The notes under the pieces: model-generated
Database searches by the model: none
The model's input: only the letters and a program-made list of their open reading frames with translations
What the model was told of the DNA's origin: nothing
Program-made: the position numbers and the translations under genes
DNA from: Nothopassalora personata
Lineage: Eukaryota; Ascomycota; Dothideomycetes; Mycosphaerellales; Mycosphaerellaceae
Reading direction: 5' to 3'
Length of the DNA: 64,000 nt
NCBI GenBank assembly: GCA_033816765.1
Contig: CM066290.1
Location: 2,604,001 to 2,668,000 of the forward strand
Part shown: positions 45,568 through 55,594 of the stretch, one piece after another
How the letters are laid out: each line of letters opens with the position of its first letter
Numbering within the stretch: the first letter of the stretch is position 1

Positions 45568-47334
45568 TCACCTCCGATTATCCTCAACAAAGCTTGGAGG
45601 AGGCGCAACATGCACTTCCCAATACTTCGTGATATCCTTCTCCATCCTCTCTTTCTGCTCCTCACTCCTCGTATCATTGCCATACTGCTCATGCGTGACG
45701 CCAACGTCCAAGACACCAGCCCTACTCCCATCCTTCAAATACCTCAGAAACTCCATACTGACTCTGACATACTCTCGCAACCCCTCATGAACATCGATCG
45801 TCGCTCCGGTCGTCCAAGAGAGGAGCAATGGCTCAATCAGCGGTGCGTCGGTAACACTCGGATGCGAAGTCTTCAGACTCGTCATGAACCACGTTGCGCC
45901 ACATCTCTTCAGCACATCAAGCGCAATGTCTCGGACAGTATCGAAATGCGGCCGACCGTAGAAGATGGTGTGCGCTCTGGACCAAGAATCGGAGTGCACG
46001 ATAAGGAGTGGAACGTCGATGTCTGTATTCAGCTGACCAGAGGACTTTCCTGGGTCGAGTATGATGCCGCCTATTGCAGGATTCTTGGGTACCTTGGAGT
46101 CTGGCACGGTCTTGTTCGCACTTCTCAGCGCTTGCATGGCCCCAGTAGCACCAAATGAATGCCCAGCGATCGCCAAGCGCGAGAAGTCAAGGCGGTCCTT
46201 CCAGCGATCTAGGTCCTTCCCTTCTTTGCGATAGTTCTGAGCGAAGACATCTTGGCCCTTTCCGCCGTTCAGACGCTGCAGTACAGAGATGATCTCTGAT
46301 ATCTCGGCATCGCGGAACGCCAGCTTCTGGAAGCGCCATTCATCGTTGGAAACTTCCTCACCAGGCTTCTCCGACTTCAGCTGATCTGCTCGGAAAAGTA
46401 GAACGTTCTTCTTGTTGCCATCTGGCAAATGTACCACCGAGCCTGGACAGCTCCCGTCTCGATGCTCGATCGCTGCTACCACAATGCCGCGGCTGGCCAG
46501 CTCGCTACAGTAAGCTGTGTAATCAGTACGAGAGCTTACGTCGCCGTGCGACATGACAACGATGGGATACTTTTCGAGGGCCTTTTCATCATCCTTGGCT
46601 TGGTCTAAAAGAGGGACATCCACCTTCGCAGGTATATCGATCGAGCTCGCCAGACCCCACAGCGCAAAGGTGAACAGATGCCGGGAGAAGAAGTTATTGA
46701 AATGCGCCGCTGTAGCATATCCCTCCGCAATGAGGCTAATGGGCTTCGGGAACCACTTATGCTTCGCCTTGGAGCTTCTGGCTCCTTTGGCGGTCGGATA
46801 GTATAGGGTGAACAGCACTGTGTCAAGCTGAAAAGCCGACTTGCCATCTTTCTGGAAGACGGTATCAACAATCTTTCGAGGATCTTCGACTGGTACCTCG
46901 ACATCGATCGTTCCCACGTTATGTGGTCCGGTGTACTTTGGTAATCTCGAAGCAAAGAGTGGCGACCAGACGATATAGCAGTAGAGGACGTATAGTGCTA
47001 CAACAGCGCAGACGATATAGCCAGCAGTCAAACGAGGTCGAAGGACACTCGTCGCCTCCTCCAGCCACGAGGATCGATGGCTCTCAAGCCACCTTGGACG
47101 AAAGGTCCCCATTCTATCGTTGGCTCTTCGTAGCCACGATCTTGACCAATGCGGCGTATCTTGGAACCAATTGGGCTGTGCACTACTTTCTATGTCTTCG
47201 TCTTGTCTTCTCAAGCGATGATCGTCAGTCTCCGGTAGTGGCAAGGGCGAGTCCGGCTCCTCCCAGGCGCTCGTGTTGTCGTCCTCGTAAGGAACTAGCT
47301 CGAAATCATCGTGGTACTCTGTAGTCCTGGGCAT
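45568..47334 (-). CDS. Platelet-activating factor acetylhydrolase-like lipase, membrane-anchored
   Basis: 588 residues in one exon. The N-terminal 100 residues are acidic and then basic (cytosolic side), followed by a single membrane helix at about 102-124 (YIVCAVVALYVLYCYIVW), then the PAF-AH alpha/beta hydrolase domain. Landmarks: VVMSHGDVSSRTDYTAYCSEL (oxyanion region), AAIEHRDGS, the nucleophile elbow AGHSFGAT (Gly-x-Ser-x-Gly) at about residue 391, IILDPG with the likely Asp, and TSHPSVTDAP with the likely His. The group II PAF-AH family removes short or oxidised acyl chains from phospholipids. The N-terminal anchor and acidic head are additions to the basic fold. Confidence 0.87.
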   Translation of the reverse strand: MPRTTEYHDDFELVPYEDDNTSAWEEPDSPLPLPETDDHRLRRQDEDIESSAQPNWFQDTPHWSRSWLRRANDRMGTFRPRWLESHRSSWLEEATSVLRPRLTAGYIVCAVVALYVLYCYIVWSPLFASRLPKYTGPHNVGTIDVEVPVEDPRKIVDTVFQKDGKSAFQLDTVLFTLYYPTAKGARSSKAKHKWFPKPISLIAEGYATAAHFNNFFSRHLFTFALWGLASSIDIPAKVDVPLLDQAKDDEKALEKYPIVVMSHGDVSSRTDYTAYCSELASRGIVVAAIEHRDGSCPGSVVHLPDGNKKNVLLFRADQLKSEKPGEEVSNDEWRFQKLAFRDAEISEIISVLQRLNGGKGQDVFAQNYRKEGKDLDRWKDRLDFSRLAIAGHSFGATGAMQALRSANKTVPDSKVPKNPAIGGIILDPGKSSGQLNTDIDVPLLIVHSDSWSRAHTIFYGRPHFDTVRDIALDVLKRCGATWFMTSLKTSHPSVTDAPLIEPLLLSWTTGATIDVHEGLREYVRVSMEFLRYLKDGSRAGVLDVGVTHEQYGNDTRSEEQKERMEKDITKYWEVHVAPPPSFVEDNRR

Positions 47335-48227
47335 GCTGTGCCAATGCTACTGTTGTAACATGCTCATGATGGAGGGTGGAGATATCGATGGAAGTCATCA
47401 TGATTTATAGAACAATCTCGACAGATGCAGAGTAGGCAGTCTTATGGCGTCATATATGTGGCCCGTGCTCAAAAAGACCTGAGCCACGACGACAGTCGTT
47501 CGTCTTCACAATAGCAACACCATGGGAGTCAATGGAGACTATGCGTTGAGCGGGTTGAGTACATGGAGTTCCTGAAAGAGTTTCTCAATTGTTCTATTAC
47601 GTTTTGAGAACGTCAAGCGACAGCGACTTAATCCTTTTTCGTCTAGACTAGACCAAGTGCTCGTCAACTTTCATCTCTACATGTGTATATCAGCTACTCG
47701 ATGAGGGGGCCCATGGCCGATATATGAGCTCACGATTGCAGGTCTGTTCCCTCGGTCCATGTCATGCTCACCCTTGACGAACCCTGTCGCCTTCTGCAGA
47801 CCCTTGCATCTTGGAGGAGGACCCTTATGACCCTTCAGCTGGAGACTTCCTTTCTGTTGATCTCCAATCAACGCAGTCCTGGACCCTGCAATTGACGACC
47901 CTGAAGGCCATCCAGTAGTGCCCGCTCTGTGTCGTCCATTTGAAGTCATCCATCACGGTCCCTTGTCAATGCTAGGCTGTCTACAAGCTTTTTGCATCCG
48001 ATATGCTGAAAGCCTCGAGGAGGAAGTGGCCGCCCCACTGAAAGTAGTCCTGCGATCGCTAGTCCCGAGCTCCGGTATGTATCGCTTGTTGTCCCTCGTT
48101 CGATCACAGGTCGTCTTTGTCCTCTAGTCCTAGAGCTTCGTACGGCCTGCGTGCTTGTCGATGCCAGATAAGTCCTGATCCGAAGATGTCGGACGGCATC
48201 TAATCGCTCCGATGAAATCGTCATCTG
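47335..48227. other. Intergenic, possible C-terminal relic of the receiver pseudogene
   Basis: No gene. On the minus strand, the frame of the receiver relic continues open for 92 codons beyond its TAG (48224-47946), which may be decayed C-terminal coding sequence. Confidence 0.35.
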
Positions 48228-48744
48228 CTAGTGATTACTGGAAACTTCCAATGTCTTCGACTCGGAGTGCATCGTGTTAGCGCCCTCATCATGTCTCGCA
48301 ATCTCTTCAACTCCGGGGAGCAACACACTAATTCTGAACGGCTTCGTGATGACAGCATCATAGCCCGCCTCCATCGCTTCATTCTGCTGCTCGAACCTCG
48401 TATTAGCAGCGACTGCAGTCATCGGCACCTTGCCACTCAGTCTGTGATTCGCCTTCCATTTCCCGAATGGCCCTGCTGCATTGCAGACCATTCATCACAG
48501 GCATCTCGATGTCCATGAGCACCATGTCCAGCTGCTCGCCACCTGGCTTCGGGAAGTGAGTAGTGTGGAGGTGCGCGATGGCTTCCTGGCCGTGGTTAGC
48601 TATTGCAACCTGAAAGCCAGCTTGGCGGAGCTGGTTTCGTGGGACATCATGTCCGCCTGAAGATGCAATGTGGCAGCTGAATAGTCCGGAAGAAAGGACA
48701 GTTGCCATGCGCGACCCTGATGACAATGTCTGACCGCTGATCAA
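48228..48744 (-). pseudogene. Broken response-regulator receiver domain (hybrid histidine kinase relic)
   Basis: Two overlapping minus-strand frames together make most of a receiver domain. The upper frame (48744 down to about 48440) has NQLRQAGFQVAIANHGQEAI and the phospho-acceptor site DMVLMDIEMPVMNG. The lower frame (about 48460 to 48228) has KVPMTAVAANTRFEQQNEAM and the conserved Lys in VITKPFRISVLLP. Joining them needs a one-base shift near 48440-48460; no intron fits. The acidic pocket that should open the domain (VVEDN-type) is missing, and no kinase domain lies upstream. It resembles the C-terminal receiver of a fungal hybrid kinase. Function is lost unless the assembly is wrong. Confidence 0.75.
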
Positions 48745-49013
48745 GTTCTTCCATTGTGATGCGAACCCTTCTCGGTCCTGTTCACTGTTCGCTGTCAGAG
48801 GAGGAGCGACGTTACGACGTGTGCATCGCTTCGCCTATCCAGTACATGTGGGCTCGAGGTTGAAGAAGCGGGGCATCGGCGGATGCTCGTGCCGCCAAGC
48901 CAACATGGACACCTCAATATCTTTGAGTCTCAATGAGCATGTGAAAAGTAAGACCTCGTAGGTTTTATGTGCAGTCAAGAGTTGATGAGAGTACCCATTG
49001 CCACACCCCAGCA

Positions 49014-50957
49014 ATGTCGGTCTCATCGCTCGCTTCTCTACTGAAGCAGACGCACATCAGCGACGACGAAGTATATCTCAAAGCCGCCGATGCTGCGCTC
49101 AAGCAGTCCAAGACGGACCTTGAAGCACACCACGTAAAAGTGGTCGCCCTTCTCAAGCTCGATCGCTTCGAGGACGCGTTAACAGCGTTGGAGGCTGGAG
49201 GGGATAAGCTGAAAGCGAAAGCCGGTCTTGAACACTGCTATGCCTTGTACAAGTGTGGAAAGCCGGCAGAGGCAGCAGAGCTAGCACGACAGAATTGCAC
49301 CCGAGGGCTACAGCACGTCGAAGCACAGGCGCGATACAGGACTGAGGACTTCGCACGCGCCGCAGACCTGTACAAGCAGCTGGCCGCAGATCCAGCCGAG
49401 GATGCAGAGGCCGATCTGCGCATCAACACAGGTGCGGTAGACGCGCAACTGGAGTGGGCAGGTCGCGGGGACTTGGTGGGAAAGAAGAAGCCAGGCAGAG
49501 AGGATCTCGAGGCATTCGAGACGGCATACAACGCGGCATGTGGCAGCATCGCACGTGGTGAGCTCGGCCAGGGTGAAGTGCTGTTGAAGCGCGCAAAGGA
49601 CCTCTGCAATGCTCTGGAAGATCTCAGCGAAGAAGAAAAGCAGACCGAGCTCGTTCCGATTACTGTGCAGCAGGTGTATGTGCTGTCGCGGCTTGGACGA
49701 GAAGAAGACGCGACAGCGCTTGCTCGGCATATCGATGCCCAAGCCATCTCAGACGTCAGCACGAGGCATATAGCGCAGATCAACAGTATTGCTGCAAGAC
49801 CCACAGACAACCCGTTCTTGGCACAAAGATCAGCCACGAAAAATCTGGAGTCCCTCAAGCCTGATTATCCCTTCGACTTTCAGTCTGCGATCCTCAAGCG
49901 GAACAAGTATGCTGCTGGCCTGCAGTCTCTGAAGTACGCTGGAACTGCCTCATCAACGGCATTGACCCTGGCTTACCCACTCATGCCCAATACGGATGCC
50001 TTCCACAACTCGATATCATCCATCAACGCAGCCGCACATGCCAAGTGTCAAACCGGTAAGGAAGCGCTGAAACACATTCTACCTGTGCTCGAGAGGCGTC
50101 CGAATGACATTGGTCTAATCTTGACAATCGCTCAGCTATACCTACTTACCGGCAACTCGGCGGCTGCCATCAGCATACTGGAAGGCTTCCTTGCACGACT
50201 TGAACAGTCAGGCAACTCCGGCGAACAAGATGTACGGTTCGCGCCGGGGCTTGTGGGCGTGATGGTAAGTCTTTACGAGCAGCAAGGACGCAGGGGTAGT
50301 TCCCGAACCGAGCTCGCGAAAGCAGTGACGCACTGGCGAAGAAAGACCAAAGGGCGACCCCCTGGGTGGGTGCATCTCTTCAAAGCGGCTGGCAGTGCAT
50401 TGCTCGAGTCGCAAGATCAAGAGCACATGCGACTGGCGCGAGGAGTATTTGAAGAGCTACACGGCTTGGATAAGAATGATCGTTATGCAGCAGCAGGACT
50501 TCTAGCAGCATCGCCCGAGACGACATCCAAAGACCAGCTTGCATCGTTGACACCCATCGACCGCCTCGTTGGCAGCATCGACGTGGACGCCTTGGAGAGT
50601 GCAGGCATTGCTCTGCCACCGTCCACTGCAACTACAACGACTTCGAGGAAGCGGCCAGCAGAAGACACGAAGCCAAAGAAAGCAAAGAAGATTCGCCCAA
50701 GTCGCATGCCCAAAGACTTTGATCCAAACAAGAAGCCGGACCCCGAGCGATGGCTTCCACTCAAGGACCGCAGTACCTACCGACCAAAAGGTAAGAAAGC
50801 CAAAGCGCGACAGGCACTGTACAGTCAGGGAGCTGTAGCAAATGAGAGCGAGTCCAGCAGACCTGCGACGCCTGGCGGTGAAGTGGTCAAGCAGAAGCAG
50901 CAGCCAGGTGGAGGAGGCGCAAACAAGAAGAAGAAAGGTAAAGGCGGAAAGTGGTGA
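49014..50957 (+). CDS. SRP72: Signal recognition particle subunit SRP72
   Basis: A single exon of 647 residues from the ATG opening MSVSSLASLLKQ; in-frame sequence upstream is short and unlike the family. Helical TPR-like repeats fill residues 1-480 (DLEAHHVKVVALLKLDRFEDAL, ALYKCGKPAEAAELARQNC). The C-terminus carries the RNA-binding SRP72 motif: KKIRPSRMPKDFDPNKKPDP, then ERWLPLKDRSTYRPKGKK, followed by a Lys/Gly-rich tail (KKKKGKGGKW). With SRP68 it forms the core of the S domain of the signal recognition particle, which targets secretory proteins to the ER. The length fits fungal SRP72. Confidence 0.93.
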   Translation: MSVSSLASLLKQTHISDDEVYLKAADAALKQSKTDLEAHHVKVVALLKLDRFEDALTALEAGGDKLKAKAGLEHCYALYKCGKPAEAAELARQNCTRGLQHVEAQARYRTEDFARAADLYKQLAADPAEDAEADLRINTGAVDAQLEWAGRGDLVGKKKPGREDLEAFETAYNAACGSIARGELGQGEVLLKRAKDLCNALEDLSEEEKQTELVPITVQQVYVLSRLGREEDATALARHIDAQAISDVSTRHIAQINSIAARPTDNPFLAQRSATKNLESLKPDYPFDFQSAILKRNKYAAGLQSLKYAGTASSTALTLAYPLMPNTDAFHNSISSINAAAHAKCQTGKEALKHILPVLERRPNDIGLILTIAQLYLLTGNSAAAISILEGFLARLEQSGNSGEQDVRFAPGLVGVMVSLYEQQGRRGSSRTELAKAVTHWRRKTKGRPPGWVHLFKAAGSALLESQDQEHMRLARGVFEELHGLDKNDRYAAAGLLAASPETTSKDQLASLTPIDRLVGSIDVDALESAGIALPPSTATTTTSRKRPAEDTKPKKAKKIRPSRMPKDFDPNKKPDPERWLPLKDRSTYRPKGKKAKARQALYSQGAVANESESSRPATPGGEVVKQKQQPGGGGANKKKKGKGGKW

Positions 50958-51442
50958 AAGGAAGGCTCATGTCCGTGAGTGAAGTCAGAGCACATCATTC
51001 GAAATCCGGAATTGTGCAGCATCCCTGTGGGTCGGTGTCCGCGGTCTGGCTGCAGGGATTCGCCACGCTGGCACTAGCAAGAGCTTCGAGCCTTTACTCC
51101 TGCAATTCAACTGGGGCTGCTGTCGACTATGCGGTTCGCGACGACCATTGAAAATTTGCCGCCAGGTCACGTTGAAAGCAACGCAGGGAGTGCATATCTC
51201 GGCAAGACGAGCTGTCGCGCCGTATCGGTAAGAACCACGGCCGAGCATCCCGAAAGTCTGATGTTGGAGCAAGCAGGCATATACCATAACCCAATTGAAC
51301 CACGAGACAGCGAGAAATCCTCTGTGACTCGCATGAACGTAGGGCGCTTCGGAACTCTACATCTTCCGACGTCCACTACCTAACCCACAACTTCACCCTC
51401 CCGACTCTGTTTTTCCCTTCCTGCCTCTCAACCCAAACCACA
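50958..51442. other. Intergenic
   Basis: Spacer of about 480 bases; nothing recognised. The last 60 bases are C-rich, typical of a promoter-proximal leader. Confidence 0.4.
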
Positions 51443-52478
51443 ATGACTACCACAATGCCCACCACCAACACCACGAGCACCCTCCTCTCCCTACCCTCCG
51501 AACTCCGTCTAGAAATTTACACACACCTCTTCCATTCCACCACCTGCGCGATCCAAATCTACCAACACAACATCCAGCTCCTGCGATCCTACTCGCAGTG
51601 TCCCGGAGGCCCTTTGCCCCTCCTCCTAAGCTGCAAAACCATCTACAACGAACTCCAAGACCTTCTCTACAATCTCACAACTTTCACCGTCCAGCTGCAC
51701 GTCCAGCACTTGCCCCTCCTCCGTCAACAGCAGAAACTCCTCAGCGCGGGACCGAGCTCTTTCGCCCCGGGCTATAAATTCGAGAACAAGGCGAGGCATG
51801 GCTTTAGCCCCGTGTGGAATGTACCAATGGGCGTGAAGAAATTTTTCACGCAAATTCGTCGGCATGTACCACGTCACAGCCAGCTCCTTCCTGAACCGCT
51901 ACACTGACGCAGTATCTAGCCTCCACCTCGATATTTGGCTCACGTCAGCTTCCAAATCAGACGAGATGGCGAGGCAGATTGGTGCGTTTAAGGATGCGCT
52001 CGGTGGTGATGCTGAGGGTGAGGGTGGGGGTTCGCAGAGAATTTTCAAGGAGTTGAGGATAAGGTATGTACAGTATGATCAATTTGGGGTCCCGGTTGTT
52101 GCGTCGAGGAAGGAGGGAGAAGGAGGTGAGAAGTTATGCGGACTAGGAGATCTGGAGAAGGAGTTGATGGGTGCGAGCGAGGGTGGAGGATGAGTGAGGG
52201 GATGATTTTGGGAGGCGATGGTGTAAGAATCATGCGGTTGTAGGTGTTGCACAAGGCGGCTTGGGGATATTGGACTGACATTTTCTTGTGCTAGGTTTAA
52301 GCTTAAGCCGGTGGGGTTCTTGCAGGAGTGTGAGAGGATGACAAGAGGCCAGGCGGATAAGATGATAGATGAAGTATTGGCCCTGAGATGTAGGACTAAG
52401 AGAGACATTATGGTGGAAGATGAGGTGGGCGAACTGTTGAGTCAGAAGTGTCTTGACAATGTACGACAAAGCTGTTAA
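51443..52478 (+). pseudogene. 2EXR-like gene with an internal frameshift
   Basis: Frame one (from 51443) opens with a Thr-rich leader and the 2EXR landmark LLSLPSELRLEIYTHLFHS, continues through SCKTIYNELQDLLYN and stays convincing to VKKFFTQIRR near 51862. The next frame then takes over one base later with VTASSFLNRYTDAVSSLHLDIW and runs to RIFKELRI. A 231-nt intron (52064-52294, GTATGT, ACTGAC branch, GCTAG) leads to a last exon reading FKLKPVGFLQECERMTRG and ending at 52478. No intron can explain the shift at about 51861-51863. Either a one-base indel disables the gene or the assembly has an error. Function of the family is unknown. Confidence 0.7.
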
Positions 52479-53035
52479 ATGTATCATACAGTCCAACTGT
52501 CCATGATATCTGCATCATCTCGTGCCCTGTGCCTCAAAACACCGCGTCACGTCCGTCGCTGATGCCTCTTTGCACCACTCTGGAGCGTCTTCCTCTGAGT
52601 TCAAACAATTGAAGTCACCTTCCATCCCTCCGCTCATGACGATGGGGCAGCCTCTCGGCGGGTCGATCGTTCTTTTAGCTCACGTCTGAACACTTCCTGT
52701 TCAGCACAGAGTCGCACTTCTGTTTCACCGGTCACCTTTGGTATTGCGGATCTGCGGCAGCCATGTCATGATACAGAGCTGTAGTTGGTTTCAGATGAGA
52801 GACCAGCAGCCGTGATATACTTGAAGGAGTTTGCTGGCATGCTTTCAAGCCAGACAGCATAATGGCGGGCTGCATGACTTGCTTTGCAGAACACTTTGTT
52901 CAAGCTCATGTCGACCTTAGCCCTCGGCAAAGTCAAGTCCATGATGGCAAACACGTAAGACTTATTCCCGGTCAAGTTTGCCGATTATAACGCAGGGAGG
53001 AGGTCTCAGAAGGCGTTTCGGGGTAAGTCTTATCT
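52479..53035. other. Intergenic, convergent spacer
   Basis: About 560 bases between the 2EXR-like gene and IMP1; nothing recognised. Confidence 0.4.
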
Positions 53036-53795
53036 TCAGTCGACATCTTGATCGTCCATGATAGAAGCGGGCTCCAGACCAGGTTCCAAGCGGGAATAGT
53101 GTGGTATCCAGGTCTGCCACTCAACTTTGGCAGTCACTTTGCCAACGATCAACGCCAGAGGCAGCGGCCCGAACATCCTCGAGTCGCGCGAGTGTTCCAT
53201 GTTGTCGCCGACAACCCAGCAGTGACCTTGCGGGACCTGATTCGTGTCGTCAGCATAGCACAGACAATACCAATACTCATGGATCATATACCTGGATCAT
53301 CGCCTCGCTCTTGCCGGGTGTATTCATGAGGACAAAGTCTCCTTGCATCCCAATAACCCTCTTGATCGCATACTGTCCCAGACGGACGGGATGCTTGAAA
53401 CTGACCAGGTCTCCCACCTCGATGCCTCTTCCTCGTCGATACCACTTGCTGATGAAGACCCAGTCGCCGAAGCTCGCAAGCGTCGGCAGCATTGAGATTC
53501 CTTCGGTGCCATTGAAGCTGTAGACGTAGCTCATGAAGGTGTGGCCGAACAGTATGATGGATGCAGCGTAGACGAAACTTCGCGTGAGTGGAGAGTAGGG
53601 AGGGTGGTCAAGTCGTGGTGGGAAGGATCGTCGTGCCGATTGTGCTGTTAGGGTCGTAGTGGATTTGAAGCGTCTCTCGATAGACCTGGTCGATCGTGTT
53701 TGTCCTCCTGCTACGCCTACTCTTGAAGTCCATCGCAGCATCGCACCTGATGTCGATACCGAAGGGATGGATGGATGTGTAAGTAATGCTCGCAT
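53036..53795 (-). CDS. IMP1: Mitochondrial inner membrane protease subunit 1 (signal peptidase I family)
   Basis: Two exons, 53795-53292 and 53236-53036, with a 55-nt intron (GTATAT...AATCAG), give 234 residues from the first ATG; an ATG at 53741 would give 216. The N-terminus is basic and Ser/Thr-rich, fitting a presequence, then one membrane helix (SFVYAASIILFGHTFMSYV). The serine of the Ser/Lys dyad is in GISMLPTL and the lysine in YAIKRVIG; the spliced end carries GHCWVVGDNMEHSRDSRMFGP, the family's box D/E with GDN and SRD. It removes bipartite sorting signals from intermembrane-space proteins. The usual size is about 170-190 residues, so the N-terminus is long. Confidence 0.9.
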
Positions 53796-53997
53796 TAACA
53801 GTACATGTTTCACATGCGCAATTAAGGTTGCAGCTGGCGGCGGAGCTCCCTCCGCCCCGCTCCCTGCTAGAACATGTCCGACGAAATCTTGGCTCTAAGT
53901 CTAGCGAGACTTTTCTGAAGCTCCTTGGCTCCCAAATCTTTACCAACCGCAACACCGACGATTCTTCTTCCACACATTCCCTCTCGAATTAACGATC
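53796..53997. promoter_or_regulatory. Bidirectional promoter, IMP1 and EBP2
   Basis: About 200 bases separate the divergent starts. The span has T-rich and C-rich stretches (CTTTACCAACC, TTCTTCTTCC) but no TATA box. Confidence 0.5.
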
Positions 53998-55273
53998 ATG
54001 CCTAAGCCAAAGGCCCTCAGGCTCGCAAAGACACTGGACAGGGAGAAGGGCCGCAACTACAAACTCGAGAAACAGAAGAAACTGCAAAAGGAAGCTGAGA
54101 AACGCAAACGCCAAAAGCAGCGATCTGACATCAACATCGATGCGCTGGAGGACGCGATGAGTGAGGAAGAAGTCGAGCAAGACGCGCAGTCGGCGGTAGA
54201 GCGCAAGAAAGAGAGCAAAGCAGCCAGGCGGGCGACCAAGGCCGAAGCAGTGCACGGGGAGGCAGATGGCTGGGAGGCGGAAGAAAGCGACGACGCAGAG
54301 GATCAAGATCCGACGGGCCGCGTTGAGTTTGAGGGAGAGATGGAGGACGAGTCGGAGTCTGACTCGGAGCTGGGCGACAACGACCATGACGACGACCAAG
54401 ACGACGATCAAGACATCCCACTCTCCGACATCGAATCACTCGCCTCCGAAGACCGAGCAGACGTGATACCGCACCAACGGCTGACGATCAACAACACCGC
54501 CGCTCTCCAACGATCACTCAAGTCTTTCGCGCTGCCCTCCAGCTTACCTTTCTCCGCCAACCAGACGGTCGTGTCAGCCGAACCAGTCCAGATCGCTGAT
54601 GTCGACGACGACCTCAATCGCGAACTTGCTTTCTACCGACAGTCGTTGGACGCTGTCACAGAGGCCAGAAGTAGACTGAAGAAGGAGGGCGTGCCATTCA
54701 GCAGACCGACCGACTACTTTGCGGAGATGGTCAAGTCGGAAGAGCAGATGGGCAAGGTGCGGGCAAAGATGCTGGATGAGGCAGCGAGAAAGAAGGCCAG
54801 CGCGGATGCGAGACGCCAGCGAGACCTGAAGAAGTTTGGCAAGGCTGTGCAAGTCGCCAAGCTGCAAGAGAGGCAGAAGGAAAAGACGAAGACATTGGAC
54901 AGAATTCAGACACTGAAACGGAGTATGTCTCCAATCACATTAGGCTACATGACATTGCTAACTTCACCCAGAACGACAAGGCGCAGACCTCACCGCCAAC
55001 GAAGACGACAGATTCGACGTCGCACTCGAAGACGCAGCCACCACACAAAGTAAAGACCGAGCAGCAAAGCGAGCCAAGGGCGCAGCCGACGGTCCGAGCA
55101 GGAAGAGACAAAAGAAAGATGAGAAGTTCGGCTTCGGTGGCAAGAAGCGGTTCTCGAAGAGCAATGATGCCAAGTCGACGAACGATGACCGGAGCTACTC
55201 GCAGAAACGCATGAAGAGTGGCAGCAAGGGAGGCAAGCCACGTCCCGGCAAGAGCAAGAGGGCGAAGATGTGA
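53998..55273 (+). CDS. EBP2: rRNA-processing protein EBP2
   Basis: Exon 1 53998-54922 and exon 2 54972-55273, with a 49-nt intron (GTATGT...CCCAG), give 408 residues; the join A|AA restores LKRKRQGADLTANEDD, which a read-through would lose. The first 50 residues are Lys/Arg-rich, then an acidic Ser/Asp/Glu region (DDDQDDDQ), then the EBP2 domain (ELAFYRQSLDAVTEARSRLKK, FSRPTDYFAEMVKSEEQM, KFGKAVQVAKLQER). The end carries KKDEKFGFGGKKRFSKSND and a basic tail. EBP2 is a nucleolar factor needed for 60S subunit assembly. Confidence 0.92.
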
Positions 55274-55594
55274 AGTCGATGAGAAGCATCGTAATGTTTC
55301 GCGGCGTGTATGACCTTTACGCTTGGCAACTACGATACCCACTGCTGTACTTCTTTGCTACTCTCCCAGCGTCACTTCAAAGAGACAGTCATGCTTACCA
55401 AAAATCATTCTTGACATTACCAAAAGAGGTCATCGCCGAAAGAACTACATGTGAAGAACTGGAACCTTTTTAATTCCTCGGAAAGGGTATAATAAAATCT
55501 CCACATTTCCCCCAAAACGCCCATCCATCCATCTAACCCCCCTTGCTAAAACGCCAGCCAGCTCAAGATCCCATCATCCACTCCTAATTCCACA
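55274..55594. other. Intergenic, convergent spacer
   Basis: Short A/T-rich 3' space between EBP2 and the repeat protein gene, with AATAAAATC near 55489 as a possible EBP2 polyadenylation signal. Confidence 0.4.
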
